A DNA stretch of 64,000 bases from Nitrososphaerota archaeon. GTDB taxonomy: Archaea; Thermoproteota; Nitrososphaeria; Nitrososphaerales; Gagatemarchaeaceae. Both the position numbers and the translations under genes were made by a program. Numbering within the stretch: position 1 is the stretch's first letter; each line of letters starts with the position of its first letter. Positions 17,031 through 25,684 of this stretch are shown in pieces. The notes beneath the pieces are model-generated. The model saw only the letters and a list, made by a program, of their open reading frames with translations. It made no database searches and had not been told where the DNA came from. Location of the stretch: positions 1,271,374-1,335,373 of the forward strand of contig JAFLYY010000001.1 in NCBI GenBank assembly GCA_029785825.1, read 5' to 3'.

Positions 17031-17055
17031 TTCTACCGTTTTCTAGCCCACCAGC

Positions 17056-17062
17056 CTATAAC
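17056..17062 (-). promoter_or_regulatory. TATA box for the rpoD operon
   Basis: The minus-strand reading GTTATAG is centred about 28 bases before the rpoD ATG at 17030. The rest of the 17031-17219 gap holds only this box and the terminator of the surface protein. Confidence 0.5.
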
Positions 17063-17190
17063 GTAACATGAGACGACCAGTTTCGGGCGTCGGGTCTGCG
17101 TTGTGGTTAAAAAGTTAGCGGGTAGGGCTTGGCATCGAGCCCGGTCGGGGCGGGCTGCCGCATCAAGCTTCAGCTTACGCTAGGTGAATC

Positions 17191-17211
17191 AGAAACAAAA
17201 AGGGAGGAAAG
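17191..17211 (-). terminator. Pyrimidine-rich terminator of the surface-protein gene
   Basis: Nine bases after the stop, the minus strand reads CTTTCCTCCCTTTTTGTTTC, a T-rich run typical of archaeal intrinsic termination and not preceded by a stem. Confidence 0.5.
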
Positions 17212-17219
17212 CTGTCTGT

Positions 17220-19772
17220 CTAGGACAGCTTTCTTACCAATATGGCTAGTTCTAGTACCAGGGTGATGGCTGCGAGCACCGCGACCACGAGTACGTAGGT
17301 CGAGGTGTTCCCTATGCCGCTGGTGTTCGAGGCCGCCGTGCTGGCCGCCGCCGCCGCCGACTGGGCTGCGGTAGCTGCCGAGGAGGCGCTCGAAGCGGCT
17401 CCGCTCACAGCAGATGCGAGCGAAGTGAGCTGGGTTCCGATCCCGCTGACGCTGCTCTGCAGGCTCGTCACGTCCGACGTAAGGGTCGTGATGGAGCTGC
17501 TGATGCTGGTCAGAGAGCTCTGGATGCTTGTGAGTGTGGTGGAGAGGCTGCTCACCGCGCTGGTCACGCTGCTCATGGCAGTGTTGAGCGCAGCGAAGCC
17601 GCCGTAGATGTAGTCACCCGTGGTGGTGACGTTGAAGTAGGCGTAGGTGGCGTAGTTGTAGACTCCGTTAGTGCTCATGTTGGGGCCTACACGGCTTAAG
17701 ACCTCGAGGAGCTGGTGGCCCGCTGCGTTGTTGGCCAGGGTCACGACGTGCTCTCCAGGCCTGTACCCCGCGGTGGGGAAGGTGAAGGAGAGGTCGCCGG
17801 TCCCGTTGGCCATCAGCGCGCTCGTGGCGCCGCCTTGGCTCGAAGTGATGGGGAGCTGGTTGTTGTCGATTGTCGCGGTGTAGAAGATGTTGCCGACGAC
17901 CGAGGCGGCCGAGAGGCGCTTGAACAGCGTCTTGCAGCCGAGGTGGAGCGCGTCGCCGATGGTGGTGCCGTCCTTGTTGCATCCGGGCGCGAGCCCTTCA
18001 GCGGTGGCCGTCAGCCACCCTGAGGTGCCGACGTCGTTGGAGTTGACCGAGCCTGGAGTGATTACGAGGGTGGGCGTGATCGTGAAGTTGCCGCTGCCCT
18101 CGATCCCCGCGGGGTGCGCCAGAGCGAGTTTGATGGTCTCGCTCGCGTTGTCGGCGATGCTCACGAAGGTGTAGGTGGTGTTGGAGAGAGCGACGACCTT
18201 GTGCGGCAGGAGCCCGTAGGCGTTCGGGACCGTGAAGCTCACGGCCGAGGTGAACTCGCCGTTGGAGCCGATGGACCCGTTGACCACGTTGTAGGCTTGG
18301 CCGTCACCGAAGGCCATCTCAGTCCAGTAGAGGTACTGGACGGTGTTGGCTGGGAAGCCGTAGGCGCTCACCGTGACGGTAGAGCTCGGGTTCGAGGACG
18401 GCCCGTTGGCCGCGCCCGTCACCGAGTCGGTGAGTATGAGGGTCGGGAGTATGTTGATGGTGAAGTTGTAGTAGACCCCGCCCTGGTCGACCCACACGTT
18501 GTGGTGGCCCAGGCCGAGGATGGGGACGGTGACCGTGGTGTTCCAGAACCCGCTTGCGTCCGCGGTGACAGCCACTGAGGTCATGGCCGTCGACTTCGCG
18601 ACGGAGGCGGTTGCGCCTCCGACGAGGAAGGTCACAGGCGCTCCGACCTCAGAGTTGTTGCCCGCGATGTAGAGGGTCCCGAAGACGTTGGCATCGACAA
18701 CCGCCGGGTCGGCGATCGTGATGGTGCCGACCGTGCCTATGGCGCCGGTGTCGTTGCCGTAGAGGTGGCTGAGGGTGAACGCGTCAGCGCCCACGAAGGC
18801 GCCGGCGTTGCTGTAGGATGAGATCGAGGCGATGCCCCTGCTGAACTCGTGGAAGACGGGTAGGTTGAGCGCATACTCTGCGCTGTCGACCACATACGGG
18901 GTCGAGGCCTTGTCGTTGGCCGCGAAGACCGTTATGGGTACCGTGGTGTAGATGTTGGTGGTCTTCTGGTTGATCACCTGCATCGCGTCGACCATTGGGG
19001 TCGCCGCGGTGGTGAAGTAACCGCTGCCGGTCGAGACCCCGCTTATGAGGGTCCCGGTCGTAGTGGTGTTTGCTCCCGTCCATCCGGACGAGGAGAAGGT
19101 GTAGTTGATGTCAACCGTGAGTCCAGATGGGAACGCGCCGCCGGCCACTGCCACCGGAGTCCCTGGCGCCCCTGAGGTCTTGCTCAGGAGTAAGCCGGGC
19201 TGCGGGTAGAGCGTGCCTGCGGTCACTGCGACGGCGCCAGTGGAGCCGTCGTAGATCTTGATGAAGTTGTAGGAGCTGTTGATGTTAAGGGGGATTGGCC
19301 CTACGACCACGTCGGTGCCAGCTACGTTGCCTATGTACCATGTCCCTGTGATCCCTTCGCCGAGCGGACCCTTCACCGCCTTCAGTGCGGGGGCGGTGTT
19401 CGAGAAGTCAGCTACGTTGAAGGTCGGGCCGTACTGGACGTCGGAGGCGCTGATGTGCGAGAACCCGTCGAGGCTCATGAAGAGCTGGAACTGGGTCCCG
19501 GAGAAGGTCACGCCTGGGTGCGAGAAGTCGATGGCGAAGGGTAACGCAGCGGTCGCGACGTTGTTCTGAGCGACCGTGTCGTTCAGGATCCCTGCCGTGA
19601 CGTTCTCGGAGAGGGTCGCGTCGGTGACGGTCGTGGCGTGGGTGACGTTGGGGGTGACGTAGGCCAGGCTGGCGTGGCCAGTCGAAGCATACGTCGGTGC
19701 GATCGGGATAATCATGAGGAGCGCAGAGAGAGCGAGAAGAGTTGCAAGTAGTATAGAGCTAGTCTTATTCAT
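17220..19772 (-). CDS. S-layer-like secreted surface protein with C-terminal anchor
   Basis: An 850-residue protein. Residues 1-30 form a signal peptide (MNKTSSILLATLLALSALLM, then IPIAPTYAS). The body is rich in Thr, Ser, Gly and Asn with many N-x-S/T sites, as in thaumarchaeal S-layer proteins. Near the C-terminus a heptad-like run of Ser, Leu and Thr (from about 715 to 790) is followed by an Ala/Ser stretch, a membrane helix (VLVVAVLAAITLVLELAILV) and a short basic cytoplasmic end. A stalk plus anchor is inferred. ATG at 19772 is chosen; a TTG 24 bases upstream would extend the signal peptide. A TATA box lies at 19827-19835. Confidence 0.85.
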   Translation of the reverse strand: MNKTSSILLATLLALSALLMIIPIAPTYASTGHASLAYVTPNVTHATTVTDATLSENVTAGILNDTVAQNNVATAALPFAIDFSHPGVTFSGTQFQLFMSLDGFSHISASDVQYGPTFNVADFSNTAPALKAVKGPLGEGITGTWYIGNVAGTDVVVGPIPLNINSSYNFIKIYDGSTGAVAVTAGTLYPQPGLLLSKTSGAPGTPVAVAGGAFPSGLTVDINYTFSSSGWTGANTTTTGTLISGVSTGSGYFTTAATPMVDAMQVINQKTTNIYTTVPITVFAANDKASTPYVVDSAEYALNLPVFHEFSRGIASISSYSNAGAFVGADAFTLSHLYGNDTGAIGTVGTITIADPAVVDANVFGTLYIAGNNSEVGAPVTFLVGGATASVAKSTAMTSVAVTADASGFWNTTVTVPILGLGHHNVWVDQGGVYYNFTINILPTLILTDSVTGAANGPSSNPSSTVTVSAYGFPANTVQYLYWTEMAFGDGQAYNVVNGSIGSNGEFTSAVSFTVPNAYGLLPHKVVALSNTTYTFVSIADNASETIKLALAHPAGIEGSGNFTITPTLVITPGSVNSNDVGTSGWLTATAEGLAPGCNKDGTTIGDALHLGCKTLFKRLSAASVVGNIFYTATIDNNQLPITSSQGGATSALMANGTGDLSFTFPTAGYRPGEHVVTLANNAAGHQLLEVLSRVGPNMSTNGVYNYATYAYFNVTTTGDYIYGGFAALNTAMSSVTSAVSSLSTTLTSIQSSLTSISSSITTLTSDVTSLQSSVSGIGTQLTSLASAVSGAASSASSAATAAQSAAAAASTAASNTSGIGNTSTYVLVVAVLAAITLVLELAILVRKLS

Positions 19773-19826
19773 GCGTACGCTTGATAGCGTAGACAAATCT
19801 GTTTTCGGGTCCGCTCCCTGGAATTC

Positions 19827-19835
19827 CTATATAAG
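19827..19835 (-). promoter_or_regulatory. TATA box for the surface-protein gene
   Basis: The minus-strand reading CTTATATAG is a near-perfect archaeal TATA box, predicting transcription start near 19805 and a leader of about 30 bases before the ATG at 19772. It is the best-formed promoter in the window, fitting a highly expressed surface protein. Confidence 0.65.
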
Positions 19836-19979
19836 CTGGGTGGACGAATCATCCATTTCTGATTCTATCTTCGGTCAGAAACGTCTGTTTTAGCCTTGTC
19901 GCGCAAATAAACACGCGATTGCAGCTCTTTTCGACTGAATCTGATGTCTTGGACCTCTGAAGCTGACCAGGGGCTGAAA

Positions 19980-20220
19980 TCTCTGCTCCAATCATAGGTG
20001 GCGACGCCCGACAGCAGACCCGTGTGTGGTCCTGAAGAACCGCCGGGGGGCTCCGCAAAAAGCGGCGGCGCCTGCGGAGGCAGGTCTCTTCGAGGGTCCC
20101 GTCAGGCCCTTGCGGACGGCTGACACCCGGGTGACGACCCGTCGCCCCGTGTTACCTGCTTTGGCCGTCCCCCGGGAGGCAGTCGACCACTGGCGGGACT
20201 AGACACCGGTCCAGAAACCG
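19980..20220 (+). ncRNA. Candidate structured RNA (unassigned)
   Basis: The 498-base gap between the surface protein and S13 holds consecutive perfect short helices: CTGCT/AGCAG (19983/20013), GACC/GGTC (20017/20028), CCGC/GCGG with an AAAAA loop (20053-20065), GCAGGT/ACCTGC (20080/20154) enclosing CCGTC/GACGG (20099/20115) and CGGGT-GACG-ACCCG (20128-20141), then GTCCC/GGGAC (20167/20195) with inner CAGT/ACTG, and CGGT/ACCG (20207/20217). No open frame is convincing. No RNase P or SRP core could be matched. Strand is not decided by the pairing; plus is given because S13 follows. Confidence 0.3.
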
Positions 20221-20236
20221 TCTCATCTCTTCAAAC

Positions 20237-20244
20237 CTTATAAC
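20237..20244 (+). promoter_or_regulatory. TATA box for S13-S4-S11
   Basis: CTTATAAC is centred about 30 bases before the S13 ATG, giving a leader of about five bases. It separates the ribosomal operon from the structured region upstream. Confidence 0.55.
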
Positions 20245-20270
20245 GGAAGAGCGAAGGGCAGATTCAGAAA

Positions 20271-20762
20271 ATGTCGGACTCCGAGTTCAGGCACCTGGTC
20301 AGGATATCAGGAAGAGACCTTGAAGGGGGAAAGAAGCTCGTCGTAGCACTCGCTGACCTCAAGGGTGTAGGCTACAACTTCGCTAATGTCATAACCAAGA
20401 AGCTCAATCTCGATCCGCGTGTCCGGCTCGGGACCCTCACCGATGAGCAGGTGGGGGAGGTCGAAGCCGCGATACGGGATACGTCGAAGTCAGCCCTGCC
20501 GAAGTGGTACTATAACCGACGGAACGACCCGGAGACAGGAGAGGCAAAGCAGCTCCTTGGCGCGGACCTAGACTTCGCTCAGAAGAACGATATAGAGGAC
20601 GAGAAGAACATCCAGAGCTGGAAGGGAATGAGGCACAGCCTGGGGCTGAAGGTGAGGGGCCAGAGGACGAGGACGACGGGGAGAGGTGGAAGGACCGTAG
20701 GGGTAAGGAAGGCGGCGCTGGTCGCCGCGGCGAAGGAGGCCGCCAAGAAGGAGGAGAAGTAG
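20271..20762 (+). CDS. rps13: 30S ribosomal protein S13
   Basis: A 163-residue small-subunit head protein. FRHLVRISGRDLEGGKKLVV at the N-terminus and the C-terminal GLKVRGQRTRTTGRGGRTVG are the family marks. The C-terminal Ala/Lys tail is somewhat extended. It is the first gene of a three-gene operon with S4 and S11; elsewhere in archaea this trio precedes rpoD, from which it is separated and inverted here. Confidence 0.96.
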   Translation: MSDSEFRHLVRISGRDLEGGKKLVVALADLKGVGYNFANVITKKLNLDPRVRLGTLTDEQVGEVEAAIRDTSKSALPKWYYNRRNDPETGEAKQLLGADLDFAQKNDIEDEKNIQSWKGMRHSLGLKVRGQRTRTTGRGGRTVGVRKAALVAAAKEAAKKEEK

Positions 20763-20764
20763 CG

Positions 20765-21307
20765 TTGGGTGACCCGAAGAAATCTAGGAAGCAGTACAGC
20801 AGGCCGAGGAGCCCTTGGAGGGCCGACCAGCTCGCCCAAGAGCTGTATCTGTTAGGGACGTTCGGGCTCCGGAACAAGCGCGAGCTCTGGAAGGTGCAGA
20901 CCCAACTGAGCTCGGTGAGGAAGCAGGCGAGGACCCTCCTCGCCGCGACTGAGGAAGTCAGGCTCCGCGAGGAGAAGAAGCTGCTGGACAGCCTCCAGAA
21001 GAGAGGGCTGATCAGGGAGGGGGCGACACTGGACGACATACTCAGCCTTACCGTCGAAGACATCTTGGGCAGGAGGCTCCAGTCCATGGTGTTCAAGAAG
21101 GGAATGGCCCTTTCGCCTCTTCACGCGAGACAGTTGATAGTCCATGGGCACGTCTCCGTGGGAGAGCGGACCATAACGGTTCCTGGGTATGCGGTCGGAG
21201 GGAGTGAGGAGGGGACAATCAAGCTGACAGGAGGCGCGCCTCCCAAGGAGGAGGCCCAGCCAGAGCAGAAGGAAGTGGCCGCGGAGCAGCCGGCCCAGGT
21301 GCAGTGA
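20765..21307 (+). CDS. rps4: 30S ribosomal protein S4
   Basis: A 180-residue primary 16S-binding protein. [20 protein letters not shown] is the archaeal N-terminus, and the S4 RNA-binding domain follows ([20 protein letters not shown], then [19 protein letters not shown]). The start is TTG, two bases after the S13 stop. The acidic/Gln-rich C-terminal tail lies beyond the domain. Confidence 0.95.
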   Translation: MGDPKKSRKQYSRPRSPWRADQLAQELYLLGTFGLRNKRELWKVQTQLSSVRKQARTLLAATEEVRLREEKKLLDSLQKRGLIREGATLDDILSLTVEDILGRRLQSMVFKKGMALSPLHARQLIVHGHVSVGERTITVPGYAVGGSEEGTIKLTGGAPPKEEAQPEQKEVAAEQPAQVQ

Positions 21308-21717
21308 GGAGCATGTCAGAGGAGGAGGCCCTAGTCGACCGCTGGGGGGTCTGTCACATCTATTCATCTTACAACAACACCATAGTGCACATCACCGACC
21401 TGACTGGCGCAGAGACCATCGCCTTCTCATCCGGAGGGAGGCACGTCAAAGCGGACAGGTTCGAGTCGTCTCCATACGCGGCCATGCGGAGCGCCTCGGC
21501 TGCCTCCGAGGTCGCGAAGTCGAAGGGGATAACCGCGGTCCACATTAAGGTGAGAGCGGTGGGCGGCACCGGGCCGAGGACGCCGGGACCGGGAGCCCAA
21601 GCGGCGATCCGTGCCATCGCCAGGGCGGGGTTCAAGATCGGGAGGATCGAGGACGCCACTCCCATTCCCCACGACACCACCAGGAAGAAGGGCGGAAGAA
21701 GAGGGAGAAGGGCGTAG
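21304..21717 (+). CDS. rps11: 30S ribosomal protein S11
   Basis: A 137-residue platform protein. [20 protein letters not shown] and the C-terminal [20 protein letters not shown], then [19 protein letters not shown], are diagnostic. The GTG start overlaps the S4 stop as GTGA; an ATG at 21313 is an alternative and removes three residues. Confidence 0.96.
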   Translation: MRSMSEEEALVDRWGVCHIYSSYNNTIVHITDLTGAETIAFSSGGRHVKADRFESSPYAAMRSASAASEVAKSKGITAVHIKVRAVGGTGPRTPGPGAQAAIRAIARAGFKIGRIEDATPIPHDTTRKKGGRRGRRA

Positions 21718-21720
21718 CCT

Positions 21721-22671
21721 TCAGTACTGTTTCAGCACGTCTACCGAATCGACCTTGCCGTCACCGTCCCGATCTGCCCCCCTGACCAAGGCGGCGTACT
21801 CCCCCGAGCGGTACTTCTGGAAAAGGATGTCTGCGAAGTTGCAGGCCCCGATTATCCCCGCCTTGGTCGCCGCGCCGGTGAGCCCAGCTATCACGACACA
21901 GACTTTGGAACGGTCCCAAGGGTTCTGCACCTTCTCCACTATGCAGTCCAGCTCGGAGTTGTAGGAACGAGCGTCTCTGTCGACTATCGAACTCCAGAGG
22001 CTCCCCTGGCTGAAGCGCAACGGCAGGCTCGGGTTGAGTTCCTCCGCTATTGCGTTGTTCCGGGGGCCACCGACGACAACGAGGTTGGATCCGAGGAGCT
22101 TCTCTGCCTTCAGGTCGACATCGAGCTTGACCGGGAAGACGGAAGGGAGGTTGACGAACTGCCCCAACGCGAACCCCAGCTGCACGGCGTAGTGGCCGTC
22201 GCGAGCCTGGGTCCCTGCCGCCCCGTGCTGCACGGGGGACCCCACAGCTATCCAGCCACCGAACTCAGCGCCTTGGAAGAACTCCTTGAAGAAGCGCCCA
22301 AGGGCCCTCGACCTGCCCGAGGAACGTAGTGACGGAAGCGGCTCGCCTCTGACCGGGAACTCTACAGCGTACCCGTCTGAGGCCAGGGCGTAGAGCTTCG
22401 CTTCCCCGCCCCTAATCTGCTCGCTCCTCACCCTGGTGATAAGGCCGGCCTTCTCGAGCCTCCCAATGTGGTAGTATACCGTCTGGTGGTGTGCGCCGAG
22501 GGAACGTGCCATCTCTGCCGGATACTTCGGGCCCGTCGCGAGGAGGGAGAGAATCATCTGTCCCACCCTTCCAGAGGCTGGCCTGAAACCGTCGGGCCTG
22601 TCTGACACCAGCACTCTCTTTGCGAGTCCTGCTTCCGACCTCGGGTCGAAGAGTATCTTCTCCTTTGGCAC
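21721..22671 (-). CDS. HTH regulator with surface-protein-like domain and EF-hand loop
   Basis: A 316-residue protein. Residues about 35-95 form a winged helix-turn-helix of ArsR/MarR type (ATGPKYPAEMARSLGAHHQT, then VYYHIGRLEKAGLITRV). The rest resembles an archaeal surface-protein-associated domain with VVVGGPRNNAIAEELN (198-213). Residues 300-311, DRDGDGKVDSVD, form a canonical twelve-residue EF-hand calcium loop at the extreme C-terminus. There is no membrane segment, so a cytosolic DNA-binding sensor is inferred. The GTG start is probably leaderless from GTTTATTAGT near 22703. Divergent from glmS, with a long inverted repeat between them. Confidence 0.6.
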   Translation of the reverse strand: MPKEKILFDPRSEAGLAKRVLVSDRPDGFRPASGRVGQMILSLLATGPKYPAEMARSLGAHHQTVYYHIGRLEKAGLITRVRSEQIRGGEAKLYALASDGYAVEFPVRGEPLPSLRSSGRSRALGRFFKEFFQGAEFGGWIAVGSPVQHGAAGTQARDGHYAVQLGFALGQFVNLPSVFPVKLDVDLKAEKLLGSNLVVVGGPRNNAIAEELNPSLPLRFSQGSLWSSIVDRDARSYNSELDCIVEKVQNPWDRSKVCVVIAGLTGAATKAGIIGACNFADILFQKYRSGEYAALVRGADRDGDGKVDSVDVLKQY

Positions 22672-22706
22672 GCCTCATGCACGGTTCGCCACTACTAATA
22701 AACGGT

Positions 22707-22756
22707 TTTGCATGGTCAGGTCTCGGGTACCCCTTCGAGAGAGGGGACCATGCAAA
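22707..22756. repeat. Long inverted repeat between regulator and glmS
   Basis: TTTGCATGGTC (22707-22717) and GACCATGCAAA (22746-22756) are perfect 11-base inverted arms, 28 bases apart. Inside, TCTCG (22721-22725) pairs with CGAGA (22736-22740). It lies between the divergent promoters of the regulator and glmS, upstream of the glmS TATA box, so a DNA operator is more likely than a leader RNA. Confidence 0.55.
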
Positions 22757-22792
22757 GGGGGCTGAGAACGGCATAACCCGACGTTTTGCGGA

Positions 22793-22800
22793 GTTTAAAA
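22793..22800 (+). promoter_or_regulatory. TATA box for glmS
   Basis: GTTTAAAA is centred 29 bases before the GTG start at 22826, predicting a nearly leaderless transcript. Confidence 0.5.
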
Positions 22801-22825
22801 TCGGGGGTAGAGGCGCAGGGCAGTC

Positions 22826-24592
22826 GTGTGTGGGATAGTAGGATGCGTGGCTGAGGAACCGGTAGCCGGGATTCTCCTCGAAGGACTCAGGAGGGTGGAG
22901 TACAGGGGGTACGACTCGGCAGGGATGGCCACCATCAGAACGGGGACCCTCGAAGTCAGGAAGGGGATTGGAAGGATTTCGGAAATCGAGGGAAGGAAGA
23001 AGATGTCAGCCATGGCCGGGACCATAGGCATGGCTCATACGAGGTGGGCGACCCACGGCCGTGTCACGGATGAAAACGCGCATCCGCACACTTCCTGTGA
23101 CGAGCTGGTGGCCGTCGTCCATAACGGCATCATCGAGAACTATGGTCAGCTGAAGAAGGGGCTGGGAGCCAAAGGACACATGTTCAGGAGCGAGACGGAC
23201 ACAGAAGTGATTGCCCACGTGGTGGAGGAAGAGTACCGAAGGTACAGGGACCCCCTCAGGGCGACCCTCTCGGCGACCAAGAAGCTTAGGGGGCAATATG
23301 CGATAGCTGTGATGTTTCAGGACAGACCCGACGTTATGATCGGAGCCCGCAAGGACGCGCCTCTTATCGTGGGGGTCGGAGAGAAGAAGATGTTCCTGGC
23401 GAGCGACATCCTGGCCTTCATCGGCCACACTGACAGGACTATATTCCTAGACAACCGCGAGGTCGCAGTACTCACGAAGGACAGGGTCAGAATTGTAGGC
23501 CCGGACGGGAGGGAGGTGAGGCGGAAGCAGACCCAGGTGGCCTGGGAGCTGTCTGACGTGTCTAAGAGCGATTTCGCACACTACACCCTGAAGGAAATCA
23601 ACGAGCAGCCTCAGACGGTGATCTCGGCGTCCGTCCAGGAACCCGTGAAGCTGGAGGGGTTCGCGAGGGCCATAAGGAAGGCGAAGACCTTGTACATCAC
23701 CGCGTCGGGGACGTCCTACCACGCGGGCCTCCTCATGAAGTTCAGGCTGAACAAGGAGGCCAGGATCAGGGCGGAAGCGGTAGTGGCCGGCGAGCTGAAG
23801 GAACACTCCGGCTTCCTGGGGAGAGGCTCTGTTGTGATAGCTTTCTCGCAGAGCGGGGAGACGGCGGACGTCCTGGAGGCCGTCAAGGAGGCGAAGCGGC
23901 TCGGTGCGAAGGTATACTCCATCGTCAATGCGGCCGGGTCAACGCTGGCCCGTGAAAGCGACGGGTTCCTGCTCCTGAACTGCGGGCCAGAAGTAGGGGT
24001 CGCGGCCACCAAGAGCTTCACCGCACAGGTGGTGGTCGCTAACCTGGTGGTCGACGCGGTGCTGGGGAAGAGGCGCTCCAATGACATCGGGGAGCTGTCT
24101 GAAGCTGTGACCGAGGCCCTGAAGTGCGACGGTCAGGTAAGGGATCTGGTGAGCAAATACATGAACAGGCCCGACTTCTACTTCGTGGCGAGGGGGTACG
24201 AGGGCCCTGTGGCGCTTGAAGGGGCTCTGAAACTGAAAGAGCTGTCGTACATCCACGCCGAAGGGATGGCGGCCAGCGAACTGAAGCATGGGACGCTTGC
24301 GCTTATCGAGAAGGGGACCCCCGTGGTCGTGCTGAACCCGACCGGCGCGACCCACGCGGATTCGCTCTCCAGCGCAGAAGAGCTGAAGGCCAGGGGAGCC
24401 GACGTGATAGGAATCTCCGACGCCGCCGATGACGCATACAGACGCTTCATCCAGGTGCCGAAGGTCCAGCCGAAGTTCACGCCGATAGTCGAAGTGATTC
24501 CGCTTCAGCTGCTGGCGTACCATGCGGCGGTCGCTAGGAAGAACGACCCCGACTACCCGCGGAACCTGGCGAAGTCTGTCACGGTAAAGTGA
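22826..24592 (+). CDS. glmS: Glutamine-fructose-6-phosphate aminotransferase
   Basis: Makes glucosamine-6-phosphate from fructose-6-phosphate and glutamine, the entry to amino-sugar and glycan precursors. The 588-residue protein begins MCGIVGC, so the GTG start leaves Cys2 as the glutaminase nucleophile; HTRWATHG and HPHTS follow in the Ntn domain. Two SIS domains occupy the C-terminal half (TASGTSYHAG, FSQSGETADV, then the terminal KSVTVK). Nearly leaderless. A link to glycosylation of the surface protein is plausible but not shown. Confidence 0.97.
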   Translation: MCGIVGCVAEEPVAGILLEGLRRVEYRGYDSAGMATIRTGTLEVRKGIGRISEIEGRKKMSAMAGTIGMAHTRWATHGRVTDENAHPHTSCDELVAVVHNGIIENYGQLKKGLGAKGHMFRSETDTEVIAHVVEEEYRRYRDPLRATLSATKKLRGQYAIAVMFQDRPDVMIGARKDAPLIVGVGEKKMFLASDILAFIGHTDRTIFLDNREVAVLTKDRVRIVGPDGREVRRKQTQVAWELSDVSKSDFAHYTLKEINEQPQTVISASVQEPVKLEGFARAIRKAKTLYITASGTSYHAGLLMKFRLNKEARIRAEAVVAGELKEHSGFLGRGSVVIAFSQSGETADVLEAVKEAKRLGAKVYSIVNAAGSTLARESDGFLLLNCGPEVGVAATKSFTAQVVVANLVVDAVLGKRRSNDIGELSEAVTEALKCDGQVRDLVSKYMNRPDFYFVARGYEGPVALEGALKLKELSYIHAEGMAASELKHGTLALIEKGTPVVVLNPTGATHADSLSSAEELKARGADVIGISDAADDAYRRFIQVPKVQPKFTPIVEVIPLQLLAYHAAVARKNDPDYPRNLAKSVTVK

Positions 24593-24641
24593 CGCGGAGC
24601 ATTCAGTAAGGCAATTAAGCGAACCCCGCAGACGGCCGGCC

Positions 24642-25661
24642 GTGGTATCAAGGAAAGAGGTGCTTTCTAGACCGGTGGCGACCATAGAGGTCGGCAAGAA
24701 GAGCGTCTCGGAGCTTTTGGACGAGATGTCTCAGACAGGGTTCCAGGGGAAGAAGCTGGGAGAGGCGGCGAAGATATGGGCCGAGATGGCGGAACAGAAA
24801 GGCCTCACCGTGTTCCTCGGGCTCACCGGCTCTCTGAGCACCACGGGCCAGTGGAAGATCATCAGGTGGCTGGTGGAGAAGAGATATGTCGACGTCGTGG
24901 TCAGCACGGGGGCGAATATCTCGGAGGACATCCTCGAGGCGCTGGGGTACCACTACTACCAGGGGACCTGGTTGGCCGACGACGAAGAGCTCCTTAAGCT
25001 CAAGATAGACAGGTTCTACGACGTCTACGCAGATGAGATGGAATACAGGAAGCTGGAGAGGACCATCTTTGACTTCGCCAACACGCTGGACGAGAAGGAG
25101 GTCTATTCCACGAGAGAGTTCCTTTACCAGTTCGGAGGGTTCCTCTCCAAGAAGGGGATTCCCAGCATAGTCGCGGCCGCCCACAAAGCGAAGGTCCCCA
25201 TCTACTCTCCCGGGCTCATAGACAGTGGTTACGGGGTGGCCCTGAGCCTGTTGAGGCGCGAGAAGGGGAAGATGATCAGGCTCGACCAGACAAAGGACAT
25301 GGAAGAGCTTGCCCAGATCGCTGAGAAGACGAAGAGGACAGGTGTGGTATACCTGGGGGGCGGCGTCCCCAAGGACACAATCCAGCTGTCGACCATTATC
25401 AAATCCCTCTCTAAAGGGGGAGAGGAAGAGACGCCTCATGAGTACGCGGTTCAGATTACAGCCGACAGCCCGCAGTGGGGCGGACTTTCAGGGTGCACCC
25501 TGGAGGAGGCGATTAGCTGGGGCAAGATCTCGTCGCAAGCCAAGAAAGCGACGCTCTACGCCGACATAACCCTCGCCCTCCCTATAGTCGCACATGCTCT
25601 GAACGAGAAGGCAAAAGGCAGGGCCCACCCTCCAGACTTGTCCTGGGTATTCAAGAACTGA
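24642..25661 (+). CDS. dys: Deoxyhypusine synthase
   Basis: Transfers the aminobutyl group of spermidine to a lysine of aIF5A with NAD as cofactor. The 339-residue protein shows LGLTGSLSTTGQWKII, STGANISEDI, GLIDSGYGVALSLL, YLGGGVPKD and SPQWGGLSGCTLEEAISWGK, where Lys295 is the catalytic lysine that forms the enzyme-substrate imine. The GTG is probably leaderless from CAATTAAG at 24612-24619. See the HEAT protein at 57.5 kb for a possible second hypusine step. Confidence 0.95.
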   Translation: MVSRKEVLSRPVATIEVGKKSVSELLDEMSQTGFQGKKLGEAAKIWAEMAEQKGLTVFLGLTGSLSTTGQWKIIRWLVEKRYVDVVVSTGANISEDILEALGYHYYQGTWLADDEELLKLKIDRFYDVYADEMEYRKLERTIFDFANTLDEKEVYSTREFLYQFGGFLSKKGIPSIVAAAHKAKVPIYSPGLIDSGYGVALSLLRREKGKMIRLDQTKDMEELAQIAEKTKRTGVVYLGGGVPKDTIQLSTIIKSLSKGGEEETPHEYAVQITADSPQWGGLSGCTLEEAISWGKISSQAKKATLYADITLALPIVAHALNEKAKGRAHPPDLSWVFKN

Positions 25662-25684
25662 GGGCGCCCGAAGCCCGGGCGGCC

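Noticed and set aside
20080-20160. SRP RNA helix 8 suggested by GTCAGGCCC
   Set aside because: The invariant GGAAGG-type tetraloop and AGCAG asymmetric loop are absent on both strands.
19959-20235. Short matches to RNase P RNA (GAAGCTGACCAG near 19959 and CAGAAACCGTCTCAT near 20212)
   Set aside because: The 5' block has no pairing partner at the 3' end, and no helix P4 can be formed between a CR-I-like and the CR-V-like block.
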